Notes: a model not told the origin generated them from the sequence alone. Counted from the first letter of the stretch, positions 10,968 through 21,696 are shown. The stretch is DNA of 64,000 nucleotides from Thermogemmatispora onikobensis (GCF_001748285.1 NZ_BDGT01000014.1:42978-106977); one strand, 5' to 3'. Numbers and translations: made by a program.

Positions 10968-12680
10968 ATGGGGGGCTGTTTGGACGCCGAAGGATGTGGT
11001 TATCAGAATCCCGATAAAGTGCGTTTTTGCGCCCAATGTGGAATTCCGACCAGAGGCTCATTCCTGCTGGGGCGCTATGAAATTATGGATCTGCTTTCTC
11101 GCGACCGCCAGACGGTGACGCTGCAGGCTCTCGATCACCATCGCGGGCTGCCCGTGACGGTGCGTGTGCTGCGCCCGCGCGAGACAACGGAGCAGGAGCG
11201 GGAAGAGTTCCTGCAAGATGCGGAGCTGGCCATGTCGCTCTCCAGCCGGGTCAATGAGCCGGGGAGCATTCGCGTGACCGATTATGGCCAGGATGGTCCG
11301 GTTGCCTTTCTGGTCAAGACAGAATTCGATCCGGCGCGCCAGCCCGCCCGTCAGTTTCGTCCCCATATGACGGTCCGTGTGGGCAGCGACCTCTTGTGGT
11401 CGGAGGCCGAGGCGACGGTCCAGGCCGCGGCTGGGGTGAAGGAGGAGGAGGGAGGAGCGGAGGATGAGGTCAGTACTGAGCGCTATCCCGCGCTGCCCCG
11501 CCGGTCCATCTCGCAGCAGCGCCAGACGACTCCAACGGGCGTGCGTGACTGGCTGGCGGAGGCCAATGCGCTCTATGAGCAGCAGCGCTATGAGGAGGCG
11601 CTGGCGGCCTACGAGGTGGCTATTCGCTCCCAGGGGAACCCGGTGGAGGCCTGGATCGGCAAGGGGGCTACCCTGATGCTCCTTGGGCGCCCGGAGGAGG
11701 CGCTGGCGGCCTACGATTATGCCTTGCGTCTGCGCCCGGACGATCCTGAGCTGTGGAACTCGCGCGCCAGTGTCTTGCATGAGCTGGGCCGCTACGATGA
11801 GGAGATGTATTGCTACGATCAGGCGCTGGCCCTCGATCCGAATTCGGCCTTCGCCTGGAGTGGCCGTGGCATGGCGCTGGCCGAGCAGAATCGCCCGGAG
11901 GAGGCCCTGCTGGCTTTCGATCGGGCCCTGGTGCTTGATCCCAATCAGAGCGTCATCTGGCAGGCCATGAGCGATACGCTCTATAGCTTGCAGCGCTATG
12001 AGGAGGCACTCATTGCGGTCGATCGGGCCCTGGAGCTGGAGAGCCAGCGCGCTTCTTTGTGGGATATTAAGGGCAATATTTTGCGCCGCCTCAAGCAGCC
12101 CGATCAGGCCCTCCCGCTCCATGAGCGCGCGCTGCAGTTGGAGCCGCAGAATGCCCTCTACTCTTTTGATAAGGCCAACGATCTGCGCGATCTGCGGCGC
12201 TATGCGGAGGCGCTTGCAGCCTACGATGAAGCCTTAGAACTTGATCCTACCCTGGCCGGCGCATGGTATAATCGAGGAAACGTCCTGGCTGCCCTCCACA
12301 TGTATGAGGATGCCCTGGAATCCTATAATCAGGCGCTCCGCTACGATGATGGCCTGATCTCCGCCTGGTATAACAAGGGCAGCCTCCTCCATGAGCTGGG
12401 ACGCTATGAGGAGGCCCTGGAGGCTTTCGATCGCGCTTTGGCCCTCGATGCCCACTATATCGCTGCCTGGAACAATAAGGGATTGTCGCTCTTCGCTCTG
12501 GGCCGTCTGGAGGAGGCCCTGGCGGCCCTGGATCAGGCGACGGCCTTCGCTCCCGAGGAACCCGATGCCTGGCATAATAAGGCGGTCGTGCTCGAACGCC
12601 TGGGACGCAGCGAGGAAGCCCGCTCCTGTCAGGAGTGGGTGCGCTCTCTGGAGCAGCAGGCGGCGTTGCGCAAGACCTGA
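10968..12680 (+). CDS. Zinc-ribbon / TPR protein with a degenerate kinase N-lobe
   Basis: A 570-residue protein. Residues 1-30 contain a four-Cys ribbon (two Cys in GGCLDAEGCGYQ, two in FCAQCG). Residues about 35-120 (GRYEIMDLLSRD to DYGQDGPVAFLV) follow the start of a Ser/Thr kinase fold but have lost the P-loop glycines, and there is no C-lobe with HRD or DFG. Residues about 190-565 are around ten TPR units of the AxxxYxxALxLDPxxxxAWxNKG type. It is therefore a protein-interaction scaffold rather than a kinase. It has the same order of zinc ribbon, kinase-like segment and TPR as the next gene, its active paralogue. A GGGAGGAGG site precedes the ATG. Confidence 0.82.
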   Translation: MGGCLDAEGCGYQNPDKVRFCAQCGIPTRGSFLLGRYEIMDLLSRDRQTVTLQALDHHRGLPVTVRVLRPRETTEQEREEFLQDAELAMSLSSRVNEPGSIRVTDYGQDGPVAFLVKTEFDPARQPARQFRPHMTVRVGSDLLWSEAEATVQAAAGVKEEEGGAEDEVSTERYPALPRRSISQQRQTTPTGVRDWLAEANALYEQQRYEEALAAYEVAIRSQGNPVEAWIGKGATLMLLGRPEEALAAYDYALRLRPDDPELWNSRASVLHELGRYDEEMYCYDQALALDPNSAFAWSGRGMALAEQNRPEEALLAFDRALVLDPNQSVIWQAMSDTLYSLQRYEEALIAVDRALELESQRASLWDIKGNILRRLKQPDQALPLHERALQLEPQNALYSFDKANDLRDLRRYAEALAAYDEALELDPTLAGAWYNRGNVLAALHMYEDALESYNQALRYDDGLISAWYNKGSLLHELGRYEEALEAFDRALALDAHYIAAWNNKGLSLFALGRLEEALAALDQATAFAPEEPDAWHNKAVVLERLGRSEEARSCQEWVRSLEQQAALRKT

Positions 12681-12805
12681 CAGAGACACTGGCTGGATAC
12701 CCCGGGTGGCTACGCTCTCTCGTGAGCTGAGCCGAGCTGAGCCGCGCCTGGTTGGTGTCGATGGCGCCACGGAGAGACTGTGAGAGACTGAAAGAGGAGG
12801 AGGGC

Positions 12806-14605
12806 ATGCGACGCTGCGCCGACCTGGATGACTGCGGATACGAGAATCGTGAGTCTGATCTCTTTTGCCGGGCCTGCGCTCTCCCTCTATTGGGGACAGC
12901 GCTCGCCGGTCGCTATGTCGTTGAGGCTTTGATTAGTAAGGGGGGCTATGCCGCGGTCTTCCGTGGAATCGATCGCCATTTGTCTCGCCATGTGGCGATC
13001 AAGCTGCTCCTGCCAAGCAGGACAACCACGGCTGAACGCGAGCATTTTTTGCGTGAGGCCCGGATTGCCGCGGCCCTGGATCATCCCAATATTGCCCCGG
13101 TGCTGGACTATGGCCGCGATGGCCCGAGTGTCTTTTTGATTATGCCCCTCTATACCGCGGGTTCACTGCGGACGCGCCTGGCCAATGCAGCTGGCCCTCT
13201 GCCCTTCTGGGAGACGGTTCAGCATTTTCATCAGTTGGTGTCGGCCCTGCATTATGCTCATACGCGCCCTCGCCCGGTGATTCATCGCGATATTAAGCCC
13301 GAGAATCTCTTGATCCATCAGGAAGATCATCGCCTGGTGATCACCGACTTCGGCATCGCCCGCGCTCTGGAGCCGGGGGCCCGCGTAGGGATGACGGTGA
13401 CGGTGCGCGGTACGGTCGGCTATATGGCCCCCGAGCAGGCTCACGGCATTGTCGATCCCCGCAGCGATCAATACGGTTGTGCGGTCGTCCTCTACGAAAT
13501 GCTCACCGGTTATCATCCCCATGATCCGCTCAGTGGCGTGATTGTGCCTCCTTCCTCGCTGAATCGCGAGCTGACTCCAGAACTGGATGAGGTGCTGCTG
13601 CGGGCCCTGGCTGCGCGCCCGGAGGAGCGCTATAGCGATATGTTGGAGTTTCAGTATGACTTTGATCGCGCCTTGCAGCCCGGCCAGGGAGCGCGGGCCC
13701 TGGTGGTGCGCTCGCGCGAGGTAGGGCGTCTGCCCCCGACGGCAGGATCGCGGCGGGCCTTGCCTGCTCAGGCTCAGGCCCCGGCGGCCCTCCAGAGCGA
13801 GGCTGAGAGCAACGGGGTGGAGGCGCGGGTCAGCGCTGCCCTGCCGGTTCAGCAGCAGACGCGGATTTCGTCGCGCATCAGCAGCAGCGTGCGTGAGAAG
13901 TGTCAGGAGGGGGACCAGCTCTTGCGCCAGCAACACTATGCGCAGGCACTGCGAGCCTATGAGGAGGCGCTCCAGCTCTCTCCCCGCAATTTCCATGCCT
14001 GGAATGGCAAGGGGACAGCCCTCTACAATCAGGGGAATTATCGCAAGGCCTATGAGGCTTTTCAGCGTGCGACGGAGATCGATCCCGAGAGCGCGGTGGT
14101 CTGGGTGAGCGCTGGCCTGGCTCTCCATCGGCTGCAGCGCTATCAGCAGGCCCTGGTCCACTTTGAGCGGGCCCTGGCTCTCGATCCTCATTATGTGGCG
14201 GCCTGGAATGGGAAGGCCGATGCTCAGCTGGATATGGGCCTGACCAGTGAGGCGCTGGCTTCCTATGAGCAGGCCCTGGCCTGCGATCCCCATAGTTTTC
14301 ATGCCTGGAATGGCCTGGGCAATGCCCGCTCGGCGCTCCACGATTTTGCCGGGGCGGTCGAAGCCTATACGCGGGCCCTCCTGATTAATCCGCGCAGCGC
14401 GGTGGCCTGGTGCAATAAGGCGGAGGCTCTTTTGCGCCTCGGCCATCATCGCGCCGCTCTCGATGCGCTCAATGAGGCCACCGAGCTTGATCGTAGCTAT
14501 GCCCGCGCCTGGATGTTGAAGGCGGAGATCTACGAGTTGCTCGGCCAGTATCAGGAGGCTCAAAAGGCTCGCCGCCGCATGCGACCCTGGGGACCGCTGA
14601 GCTGA
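12806..14605 (+). CDS. Ser/Thr protein kinase with N-terminal zinc ribbon and C-terminal TPRs
   Basis: About 599 residues. A Cys4 ribbon (RRCADLDDCGY, FCRACALP) is followed by a Hanks-type kinase: glycine loop ISKGGYAAVFRG, Lys66 in VAIKLL, catalytic VIHRDIKPENLL with Asp162 and Lys164, DFG at 181-183, and GTVGYMAPEQ. All residues needed for catalysis are present. After a linker of about 90 residues, five to six TPRs fill the C-terminus. No membrane segment is seen, so it is likely cytoplasmic. The ATG behind AAAGAGGAGGAGG was preferred to one 54 bases upstream. It follows its degenerate paralogue by 125 bases and may share its transcript. Confidence 0.9.
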   Translation: MRRCADLDDCGYENRESDLFCRACALPLLGTALAGRYVVEALISKGGYAAVFRGIDRHLSRHVAIKLLLPSRTTTAEREHFLREARIAAALDHPNIAPVLDYGRDGPSVFLIMPLYTAGSLRTRLANAAGPLPFWETVQHFHQLVSALHYAHTRPRPVIHRDIKPENLLIHQEDHRLVITDFGIARALEPGARVGMTVTVRGTVGYMAPEQAHGIVDPRSDQYGCAVVLYEMLTGYHPHDPLSGVIVPPSSLNRELTPELDEVLLRALAARPEERYSDMLEFQYDFDRALQPGQGARALVVRSREVGRLPPTAGSRRALPAQAQAPAALQSEAESNGVEARVSAALPVQQQTRISSRISSSVREKCQEGDQLLRQQHYAQALRAYEEALQLSPRNFHAWNGKGTALYNQGNYRKAYEAFQRATEIDPESAVVWVSAGLALHRLQRYQQALVHFERALALDPHYVAAWNGKADAQLDMGLTSEALASYEQALACDPHSFHAWNGLGNARSALHDFAGAVEAYTRALLINPRSAVAWCNKAEALLRLGHHRAALDALNEATELDRSYARAWMLKAEIYELLGQYQEAQKARRRMRPWGPLS

Positions 14606-14700
14606 GCTGCGCTCTTTCTCCTCGCAGCCCCGCTCCGATCTGCTCTCTTGTTCTTGTCTCCTCTCTCCTCGATTTCCTTGTCTCCTCTTCTTCCTCTCAA
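14606..14700 (+). other. Polypyrimidine tract between kinase and membrane protein genes
   Basis: About 90 bases composed almost only of C and T on the plus strand, followed by AT-rich sequence with TATAAT at 14734-14739 that probably promotes the next gene. No hairpin is evident. Confidence 0.4.
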
Positions 14701-14759
14701 GTTATATAGAGATCTTCAGCTTTTTTGGTGAATTATAATGGAAACTAAGGTGATCTGCT

Positions 14760-15347
14760 ATGGCTATCACTTCCTTCCTGGTCGGTGAGGAGGAGACCCC
14801 GATGGGAGCGCGTTTTCGTACCCCCAGGGCGCTGCGCAGAAACGAGGAGGCGCTGGCTGTTCCCAGGCTGATGGTCGCTGGGGCCGGGCTGCTGAATGAG
14901 ACGGAGGAGCTGCCCGGAACGGTTTGCTATGATCTGGCTGAAGAGTATCTGGCCAGGCTCGATGCCTGCTATCAGCGGCTGAGCAAAGAGCATGCCCATC
15001 TGCGCCGGCGCCTGGCTTTAACGCATCGCCTGGTGGTGGGGGTGTTGCCAATGAGTATGCTCTCCCTGGGTCTGGCCCTGGCCGGTCTCTTGCTGGCCCT
15101 GCCTCTGGAATGGAGCATCGGGGCAGCCTCGCTGGCGGTGGTGCTCACGCTGCTACTGCTGCGCTTCCATCAGCGCTCTCAGCGCGAGCTGGAGGAGCAT
15201 CTGCAACAGCTGCATGAGCTGTATGCGGCCTATCTGGAATGCTTCCGGGCCTATGAGGTGGCTGACGTTCAGCAACGTGGGGAGGCTCTTGCTTCTCTGT
15301 TTGAGCACTGGGTGGGGCCGCATCAGCCCCCTCGCTCGTGTGAGTAA
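14760..15347 (+). CDS. Small membrane protein of unknown function (two TM segments)
   Basis: 195 residues, family not recognised. A soluble N-terminal part of about 90 residues ends in a charged helix (LSKEHAHLRRRLALTHR). Two hydrophobic segments follow (VVGVLPMSMLSLGLALAGLL and IGAASLAVVLTLLLL), then a basic and acidic coiled-coil-like helix and a short tail. A second start at 14802 (MGARFRTPR) has an even better GAGGAGGAG site, so the first 14 residues are uncertain. The next gene has the same layout of charged helix, membrane hairpin and coiled coil, and the two probably work together. Confidence 0.6.
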   Translation: MAITSFLVGEEETPMGARFRTPRALRRNEEALAVPRLMVAGAGLLNETEELPGTVCYDLAEEYLARLDACYQRLSKEHAHLRRRLALTHRLVVGVLPMSMLSLGLALAGLLLALPLEWSIGAASLAVVLTLLLLRFHQRSQRELEEHLQQLHELYAAYLECFRAYEVADVQQRGEALASLFEHWVGPHQPPRSCE

Positions 15348-15434
15348 TATATGTTTTCTATTGTTTTTACCTAGAACATAAAACAATATATGATATGAGT
15401 AGTAAGCGATCCTGTGCCGGGTTGGGGGGCTGGT

Positions 15435-16037
15435 ATGCGTGATCACTCGGCAGAGCAGGGAGCGGGCCCGTCCGAGGAGGCTGAGGGCACATCGCGCCGG
15501 ACCAGGCGCCGCCAGGTCCAGGCGAAGGTGGTGGCATCCCCTTCTGAGCCGCTGGCATACTTTCCCGACCATCTGGCTGATTTCTATCAATTGCTTAAGT
15601 CGGACTATGAAGAGCTTCGCCGTGCCAATCGTATCATCTTCTATGAGACGCGGGTCATTGTCTGGCTCTGCGTGATTGTGGCTTTGGTGATTATGTTCAG
15701 GGCCTCCGTTGTGGGTGGCTCGATTCTCTCGGTGGCGACGCTGCTGGTAAGCCTGATTGGTAAGCTGATCAAGGTTAAGAGCAGCGAGCGGGAGGATCTG
15801 GGAAAGCGGCTGGAGGCGCTGCGCCTGACGACGTTGGAGATTGAACGCATCTGTCTCAGTTTGCATCTGGCCCGCTCCATTAGCGATCAGCAGCGCCGTG
15901 ATCGGCTGCTGGAGGAGCTGGCGGAGGAGCGGGGCCTGACCAGCGAAGAGGCGAGGCAGTCCCCTGCTGCCGGTTCTCCTATTGCCGACCAGGAGCCTGG
16001 GATGCAGCAGTTTCCGCCCCAGGAAGGGCGGACCTAG
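15435..16037 (+). CDS. Small membrane protein of unknown function (membrane hairpin plus coiled coil)
   Basis: About 200 residues, family not recognised. A basic, disordered N-terminus precedes PLAYFPDHLADFYQLLKSDY, then two hydrophobic segments (VIVWLCVIVALVIMF and GGSILSVATLLVSLIGKLI), then a charged helical C-terminal half. The architecture parallels the gene before it. A GTG at 15414 is an alternative start; the ATG reading MRDHSAEQ was chosen because GGGGGG lies just upstream. An AT-rich, near-palindromic stretch at about 15349-15393 precedes it and may contain a promoter. Confidence 0.6.
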   Translation: MRDHSAEQGAGPSEEAEGTSRRTRRRQVQAKVVASPSEPLAYFPDHLADFYQLLKSDYEELRRANRIIFYETRVIVWLCVIVALVIMFRASVVGGSILSVATLLVSLIGKLIKVKSSEREDLGKRLEALRLTTLEIERICLSLHLARSISDQQRRDRLLEELAEERGLTSEEARQSPAAGSPIADQEPGMQQFPPQEGRT

Positions 16038-16094
16038 CGCGTTGCGACTAAGGCAGAGAGTGAACAGCCGCAGCATTCCCCGGATCTCCTTTAA

Positions 16095-16159
16095 GGACGA
16101 GCAAGAGGAGCGAAGGTCGAGTACCCAGGCCAGGGTGGGCCTTCGCTCCTTGCTTGTCC
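16095..16159. terminator. Long hairpin between convergent genes
   Basis: GGACGAGCAAGAGGAGCGAA is mirrored by TTCGCTCCTTGCTTGTCC, with only one bulge and one mismatch, around a 23-base loop. It sits between convergent genes, as a bidirectional terminator would, but lacks a T-tract. Confidence 0.5.
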
Positions 16160-16189
16160 TGGTCGCGGTAAGGTGCCGGATGCAGCCGC

Positions 16190-17224
16190 TCACGGAGACT
16201 GGTGGGCTGCCCGGTCAGGAGGGGGGGCGGCGATGGTGTTGCGCAGGAGACCTAGCCCGGCGATCTCTAGCTCTACGACGTCGCCCGCCACCAGCCAGCG
16301 ATGGCGCTCCTGGCCAAGTTCGAGCAGGCAGCCGCCGCCGCAGGTGCCGGAGCCCAGGATGTCGCCAGGGCGCAGGCGGACGTGCTGTGAGGCGCGCTCG
16401 ATCATCTGGGGAAAGGTGTAGTGGATCTCCTGAAAGTTGGCTTCGGTCAGGAGGAGGCCATTGACGCGGGCGCGCATGGGGAGGTCGAAGCGCTCGTGGG
16501 CGCCGCTGCCACGGCGGTAGGGCTGCAGCTCGTCGGGCGTGACCAGGCAGGGACCGAAGGAGGTGGCGAAGTCTTTGCCTTTGGCAGGTCCCAGCTGGAC
16601 GGCCATTTCCTGAAGCTGGAGGTCGCGCGCGCTCCAGTCGTTCATAATCATATAGCCTGCAATGTAGTCGGCAGCTTCCTCGGCGGCGATGTCCTGGCCC
16701 TTGCGCCCGATGACGGCGGCCATCTCTAGCTCATAGTCCAATGCCTGGCTGTGGCGTGGATAGGGAATCGCTTCGTCGTGCCCGTAGAGGGCCGAGGTGT
16801 TCGAGAAATAGAAGACAGGAATCTGGTACCATTGCGGCGGCACCTCCAGTCCGCTGCGGGCGCGGGCGTTGCGCACGTGGGCCTCGAAGGCGAAGAAGTC
16901 GCGGATGGTGGGAGGGGTGGGAATGGGCGGGCGCAGGTGGACCTGCTCCAGCGGGTAGGCCAGTCCTTCTTGACTTTGCAGCCATCTTGGTTCACGCTGG
17001 CTGGCCAGGGCGAAGGCAGCGCGCAGTCGCTCCCAGGCCGCTGCTCCTTGCTGAAGGAGGGCCAACACTGTGGAAGGAAGGGGCTCTTCGCTGCCTGCGC
17101 TGAGAGATCCGGCAGCCAAGCGACCAAGGGCGGCCAGGTCGAGAACGAGGCTGTTGAGGAGGACGCCGGCCCTCCCCTCGTCGCACGGTGCGGTGGGGTT
17201 GAGGACATAGGTTACCAGTTTCAT
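16190..17224 (-). CDS. Fumarylacetoacetate hydrolase (FAH) family protein
   Basis: 344 residues. The C-terminal FAH catalytic domain is clear. RDFFAFEAHVRNARARSG opens the domain. The metal ligands are probably the glutamates of DYELEMAAVIG and the aspartate of IMNDWSARDLQ. GPAKGKDFATSFGPCLVTPD and DILGSGTCGGG close the active site. Family members cleave or isomerise beta-diketo acids in aromatic and sugar-acid catabolism (fumarylacetoacetase, HpcE, oxaloacetate tautomerase types). The exact substrate cannot be told; the length and FFAFE motif resemble the fumarylacetoacetase-like branch. The ATG has a GGAGGT site. Confidence 0.88.
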   Translation of the reverse strand: MKLVTYVLNPTAPCDEGRAGVLLNSLVLDLAALGRLAAGSLSAGSEEPLPSTVLALLQQGAAAWERLRAAFALASQREPRWLQSQEGLAYPLEQVHLRPPIPTPPTIRDFFAFEAHVRNARARSGLEVPPQWYQIPVFYFSNTSALYGHDEAIPYPRHSQALDYELEMAAVIGRKGQDIAAEEAADYIAGYMIMNDWSARDLQLQEMAVQLGPAKGKDFATSFGPCLVTPDELQPYRRGSGAHERFDLPMRARVNGLLLTEANFQEIHYTFPQMIERASQHVRLRPGDILGSGTCGGGCLLELGQERHRWLVAGDVVELEIAGLGLLRNTIAAPPPDRAAHQSP

Positions 17225-17427
17225 GGGCTTCTACCTCCAGAGAGACCTCGGCTGGTGGGCCGAGTGGGGAAAGCAGTCGACTCGACGTGCTTGTGCTGAT
17301 GCTGGCTGGGGTCCCTCTTCCTGCAGGAGGCCTCTCTATCTCCTTCTCTGCTGTGAGGGCCGGAGATGCGAGCGATGCTGAAGAAGGAGAAGAGAGGCTC
17401 AGCCTGACGCTGGCTTACGCGGGACGA

Positions 17428-18372
<945 letters not shown>

Positions 18373-18692
18373 GTCTTCTCTTTCCTCCCTTGTTGGTCTC
18401 CTGCCTGGCTGGCTGGCTGGGTCCCTGACGGTGCCGCCAGCCAGACCTTCCTTGGGCCTGGTAGCCCCAAGGCGGAGGTGCTATTGTGAACTCCCTGATC
18501 CTTTCCTTGCTGGTCCTGATACAGTATCGCACGTCTTCCCAGCCTTGGCGAGGGGAATCGTTATGTGCTGGCCGCTCGGGCCTTCTCCTTGCTGAGGACG
18601 ACTTTCCATGCTCGCTGCTGGGAAAGGTCATTATGACCTATCTATATCGAAAAAAATAAATTTAACATGGGCAAAATTGGGGCATATAACTA

Positions 18693-18721
18693 TTGATCTT
18701 CGCCACTTATGCTGATATAAT
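18693..18721 (+). promoter_or_regulatory. Strong sigma70-type promoter for the MFS exporter
   Basis: TTGATC and a perfect TATAAT are spaced 17 bases apart, about 160 bases upstream of the transporter. CACTgtgAGTG lies directly after the -10 and is a possible repressor site for the PadR regulator encoded downstream (inference). Confidence 0.65.
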
Positions 18722-18878
18722 AGGTCACTGTGAGTGATCTCCGTTATCGGTTCTACCAGCTACCTGGAACTGGCTGACGATAAGCCCCGACCTGTTCCTG
18801 CGGAGGGACATGGGTCGTCTGCTGCTTTCGTTGGCGGTACACTTGTGCTAAGAGAACGAGTAAAGGGAGGTAAAGGGC

Positions 18879-20612
18879 ATGGTACAAGCAACAAGGCCGG
18901 CAAGCGGTCTGGGGCGCGGGACGAATCCCTGGCTGGCGCTGCTGGCGATGATGTTCGGGCTGTTTATGGCCCTGTTGGATCTGTCGATTGTGACGATTGC
19001 TTTGCCGGCCATTGTGCAACAGTTGCAGACCGATCTGACGATGGCTGGCTGGGTGTTGGATGCCTATAGCCTGGTGTTCGCTGTGCTGCTGGTGACCGTG
19101 GGGCGCCTGGCCGATCTGTTCGGGCGCAAGTGGATCTTTATGGCTGGGATGGCGGTCTTTATGCTGGGGTCGCTGCTCTGTGGACTGGCTCCTTCGATCG
19201 GCTGGTTGATTGGCTTCCGGGCGTTTCAGGCTGTGGGGGCGGCGGTGCTGAATCCCGTCAGTCTGGCCATTTTGATGGCCATCTTCCCCCGCGAGCAGCG
19301 GGGGGCGGCGGTCGGCCTCTGGGGTGCGGCGGCTGGTCTGGCTACGGCCCTTGGCCCGGTCCTGGGCGGGCTGATTGTCCAGACGCTGAGCTGGCGCTGG
19401 ATTTTTTACGTCAATTTGCCGTTCTGCCTGGTTGGGCTGGTCCTGGTCTGGCTCTGGGTGCCGGAGACGCGCGAGGTGCGTCGGGATGGGCGCGCCGGGC
19501 GCCTGGATTGGTCCGGTTTGTTGTTGTTGAGTGTGGCCCTGTTCTCGCTGGTGCTGGCGGTGATGCAGGGCAATGATTGGGGGTGGGGTTCGCTGCCTAC
19601 GCTGGCGCTCCTGGGCCTGGCCCTGGTCGGTCTGGCGGTCTTTGTCGGGGTCGAGCTGCGTGTGCGGGAGCCGATGGTCAACCTGCGCCTCTTCGGGATT
19701 CGTAGCTTCCTGCTCTCGGATGTGGCGATGTTGCTCTTCGGGGTGGCGATGCAGGGGGCCTTTGTGATGGCTGTCTTCTACTTTACCGAGCTGCGTGGCT
19801 ACGGGCAGCTGGAGGCAGCCTATGCTTTGCTGCCGCTACCGCTGGCCTCACTAGTCCTATCGCTGCTGATGGGGGCTGTCGGGCGCCGCCTGCCGCCGCT
19901 CCTGGTGGGCCTGACGGGGCTGCTGCTGGTGGCGCTGGGGTTCACCCTGCTGGCGCTGGTGAGCGCCTCGGCGGGATCGCTCGACACGGCCTGGCGCCTG
20001 GCCTTGATTGGCGTGGGCATGGGCATGTGTTTCCAGAGCTTCCCCACCTTTGCTCTCAGCGAGGTGCCCCCGGCTCAGCTTGGGGTCGGCAGCGGGATTC
20101 TGAATACCTTCCGCCAGGTGGGCTTTGCGCTCGGGGTGGCTGTGCTGATTGCCCTCTTCACGGCCCAGCTTCAGCAGGATCTGCAGCAGGCCCAGCAGGA
20201 GAGCCTGCAGGTGGTGGCGAGCGATCAGCAGTTGCCGCCGGCTTTGCGCAGTCACCTGGTGACGGCCTTGCGGCAGGCACAGACGGGACAGACGGCGACA
20301 CAGGCTCAGACGGGAGGTACAACGACGACGGTCGATTTGAGGCCACTGGCCCAGACGGTGCCTCCTGGCCCACAGCGGGAGGCTCTGCGTAGCCATCTGC
20401 AGATGTTGGGTGGGCGTATTAGCGCGATCTTCAAAGATGAGGTGATGGCGGCTTTTGCGGCGACGTGGTGGGCTTCTGCCGCCTTCGCTGCCCTGGGTCT
20501 GGGGTTGACGGCGCTGGCAGCTTTCTCGAGCAGGGGGAAGGGCCGCGCTCGTCAGGGCGCGCCCAGGGGCGGCGATGAGACGGTTATGGCTGAGGCGGGC
20601 GCCGTTTCCTAG
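18879..20612 (+). CDS. MFS drug exporter, DHA2 (EmrB/QacA, 14-TM) family
   Basis: 577 residues, rich in hydrophobic segments consistent with 14 membrane helices. Diagnostic motifs are LDLSIVTIALPAI in helix 1, GRLADLFGRKW between helices 2 and 3 (motif A) and the motif C-like region AAGLATALGPVLGGLI. These are proton-driven efflux pumps for hydrophobic cations and drugs in the cytoplasmic membrane. A periplasm-facing Gln-rich loop near residues 430-500 is longer than usual. An AGGGAGGTAAAGG site precedes the ATG. The convergent PadR regulator is a likely controller of the pump, as in many PadR-efflux pairs. Confidence 0.92.
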   Translation: MVQATRPASGLGRGTNPWLALLAMMFGLFMALLDLSIVTIALPAIVQQLQTDLTMAGWVLDAYSLVFAVLLVTVGRLADLFGRKWIFMAGMAVFMLGSLLCGLAPSIGWLIGFRAFQAVGAAVLNPVSLAILMAIFPREQRGAAVGLWGAAAGLATALGPVLGGLIVQTLSWRWIFYVNLPFCLVGLVLVWLWVPETREVRRDGRAGRLDWSGLLLLSVALFSLVLAVMQGNDWGWGSLPTLALLGLALVGLAVFVGVELRVREPMVNLRLFGIRSFLLSDVAMLLFGVAMQGAFVMAVFYFTELRGYGQLEAAYALLPLPLASLVLSLLMGAVGRRLPPLLVGLTGLLLVALGFTLLALVSASAGSLDTAWRLALIGVGMGMCFQSFPTFALSEVPPAQLGVGSGILNTFRQVGFALGVAVLIALFTAQLQQDLQQAQQESLQVVASDQQLPPALRSHLVTALRQAQTGQTATQAQTGGTTTTVDLRPLAQTVPPGPQREALRSHLQMLGGRISAIFKDEVMAAFAATWWASAAFAALGLGLTALAAFSSRGKGRARQGAPRGGDETVMAEAGAVS

Positions 20613-20843
20613 CTGAGGATGGCCCTGCTCCTGTCAGACCCCACTGAGGTGGAGGGACTGGGGCCGGGCCTTCGGCTGGGCTGGTCCTGCGGCTCTGTCC
20701 CAAAGAGGGGCGAACAAACCGGCCCTGGCGCGTGGAGAAGAGGAGGAGTTGCACGCTGCCCTGCCCCGCGCGGCTCCGCTGGCTGAAGCCGGGAGCCTGG
20801 ACTGCGAGCTGCCGCGGCTCGCTGCGAGGCCGCGGCTGGGTGG

Positions 20844-21464
20844 TTAGTTGTCGGACGCCACTTGCGGCTCTGGGCCGGCTGTGGTGGCTGCCTCTTCCTG
20901 GGCCAGGTGCTGCAGGACACCCTCGCGCAGCTGCTTGGCCCAGTACAGCTCAAGTTTCCATTGCTCGATCCAGTGGTACATGACGTTGAGGATGTGCTCA
21001 AGGCGCTCGGGGCTTCGGAGTGCTTCGTTGTCGTTGGCTTTCCGGAGGAGATCTTCAGCTTCGCGATAGATGTGTTGGATGTGCTCCTTACAGTAGCCGA
21101 TGTAGTGCTCGATCAGCTGCAGGCGCTCGGCAGGGGTGAGGAATTCAAAGCCGGCCACTTTGTGGGCGAAGATTTCACGGTATTCCCCCAGGTTGGAAGT
21201 GGTGTCCATCATGCGCTGGTGGAAGCGCTGGCGCCCGGCTTCGGTGATGCGGTAGACGCGCGTTTGACGGTCGCCCTGCTGGAAGCTCCCGTTCTGCTCA
21301 ACTTGAATAAGTCCCTGCTGCTCCAGCCGGGCCAGCAGCGGGTAGAGTCGGCCATGACTGAGGGTGGCGTAGGGGCCGATCATGTCGTTGATGATCTTGG
21401 CAATCAGGTAGCCGTGGGCCGGGCCTCGCATGAGGGTGAAGAGGATCAGTAGTTCATACAGCAT
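20844..21464 (-). CDS. PadR-family transcriptional regulator
   Basis: 206 residues. The N-terminal winged helix is the PadR type: LLILFTLMRGPAHGYLIAK, then SHGRLYPLLARLEQQGLIQV, then the wing with RVYRITEAGR. The C-terminal half is the long helical dimerisation domain of the PadR-s2/Vir-like class. PadR proteins repress detoxification or efflux genes and are released by phenolics or drugs. It is convergent with the DHA2 exporter, its most likely target. The ATG has a GAGGA site close upstream, and TATACT lies further upstream as a candidate -10. Confidence 0.92.
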   Translation of the reverse strand: MLYELLILFTLMRGPAHGYLIAKIINDMIGPYATLSHGRLYPLLARLEQQGLIQVEQNGSFQQGDRQTRVYRITEAGRQRFHQRMMDTTSNLGEYREIFAHKVAGFEFLTPAERLQLIEHYIGYCKEHIQHIYREAEDLLRKANDNEALRSPERLEHILNVMYHWIEQWKLELYWAKQLREGVLQHLAQEEAATTAGPEPQVASDN

Positions 21465-21696
21465 AGGGTCCTCAGCATCTGGAATGGATCAGCTTTTCTT
21501 CTGTCAGTGTGCGGGCAGGGCGACGCTCCCTTCCTTACAGTATAATAGCAAACAGCGTCCCCTTCCTGATAGGGGCGCTTCCTTGCTTGTTCATTGCCTG
21601 ACTGCGTCGGAGGCCGTCGATGGCTGCCGGCAATCTGCTCAGTCTGGCAGATTGCGCGCCTTCTTATAGCACAGATACACCACGCGCCAGGCAAGC

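Noticed and set aside
13163..14563. 466-residue open frame opposite the kinase-TPR gene
   Set aside because: A shadow of the repetitive GC-rich TPR coding sequence.
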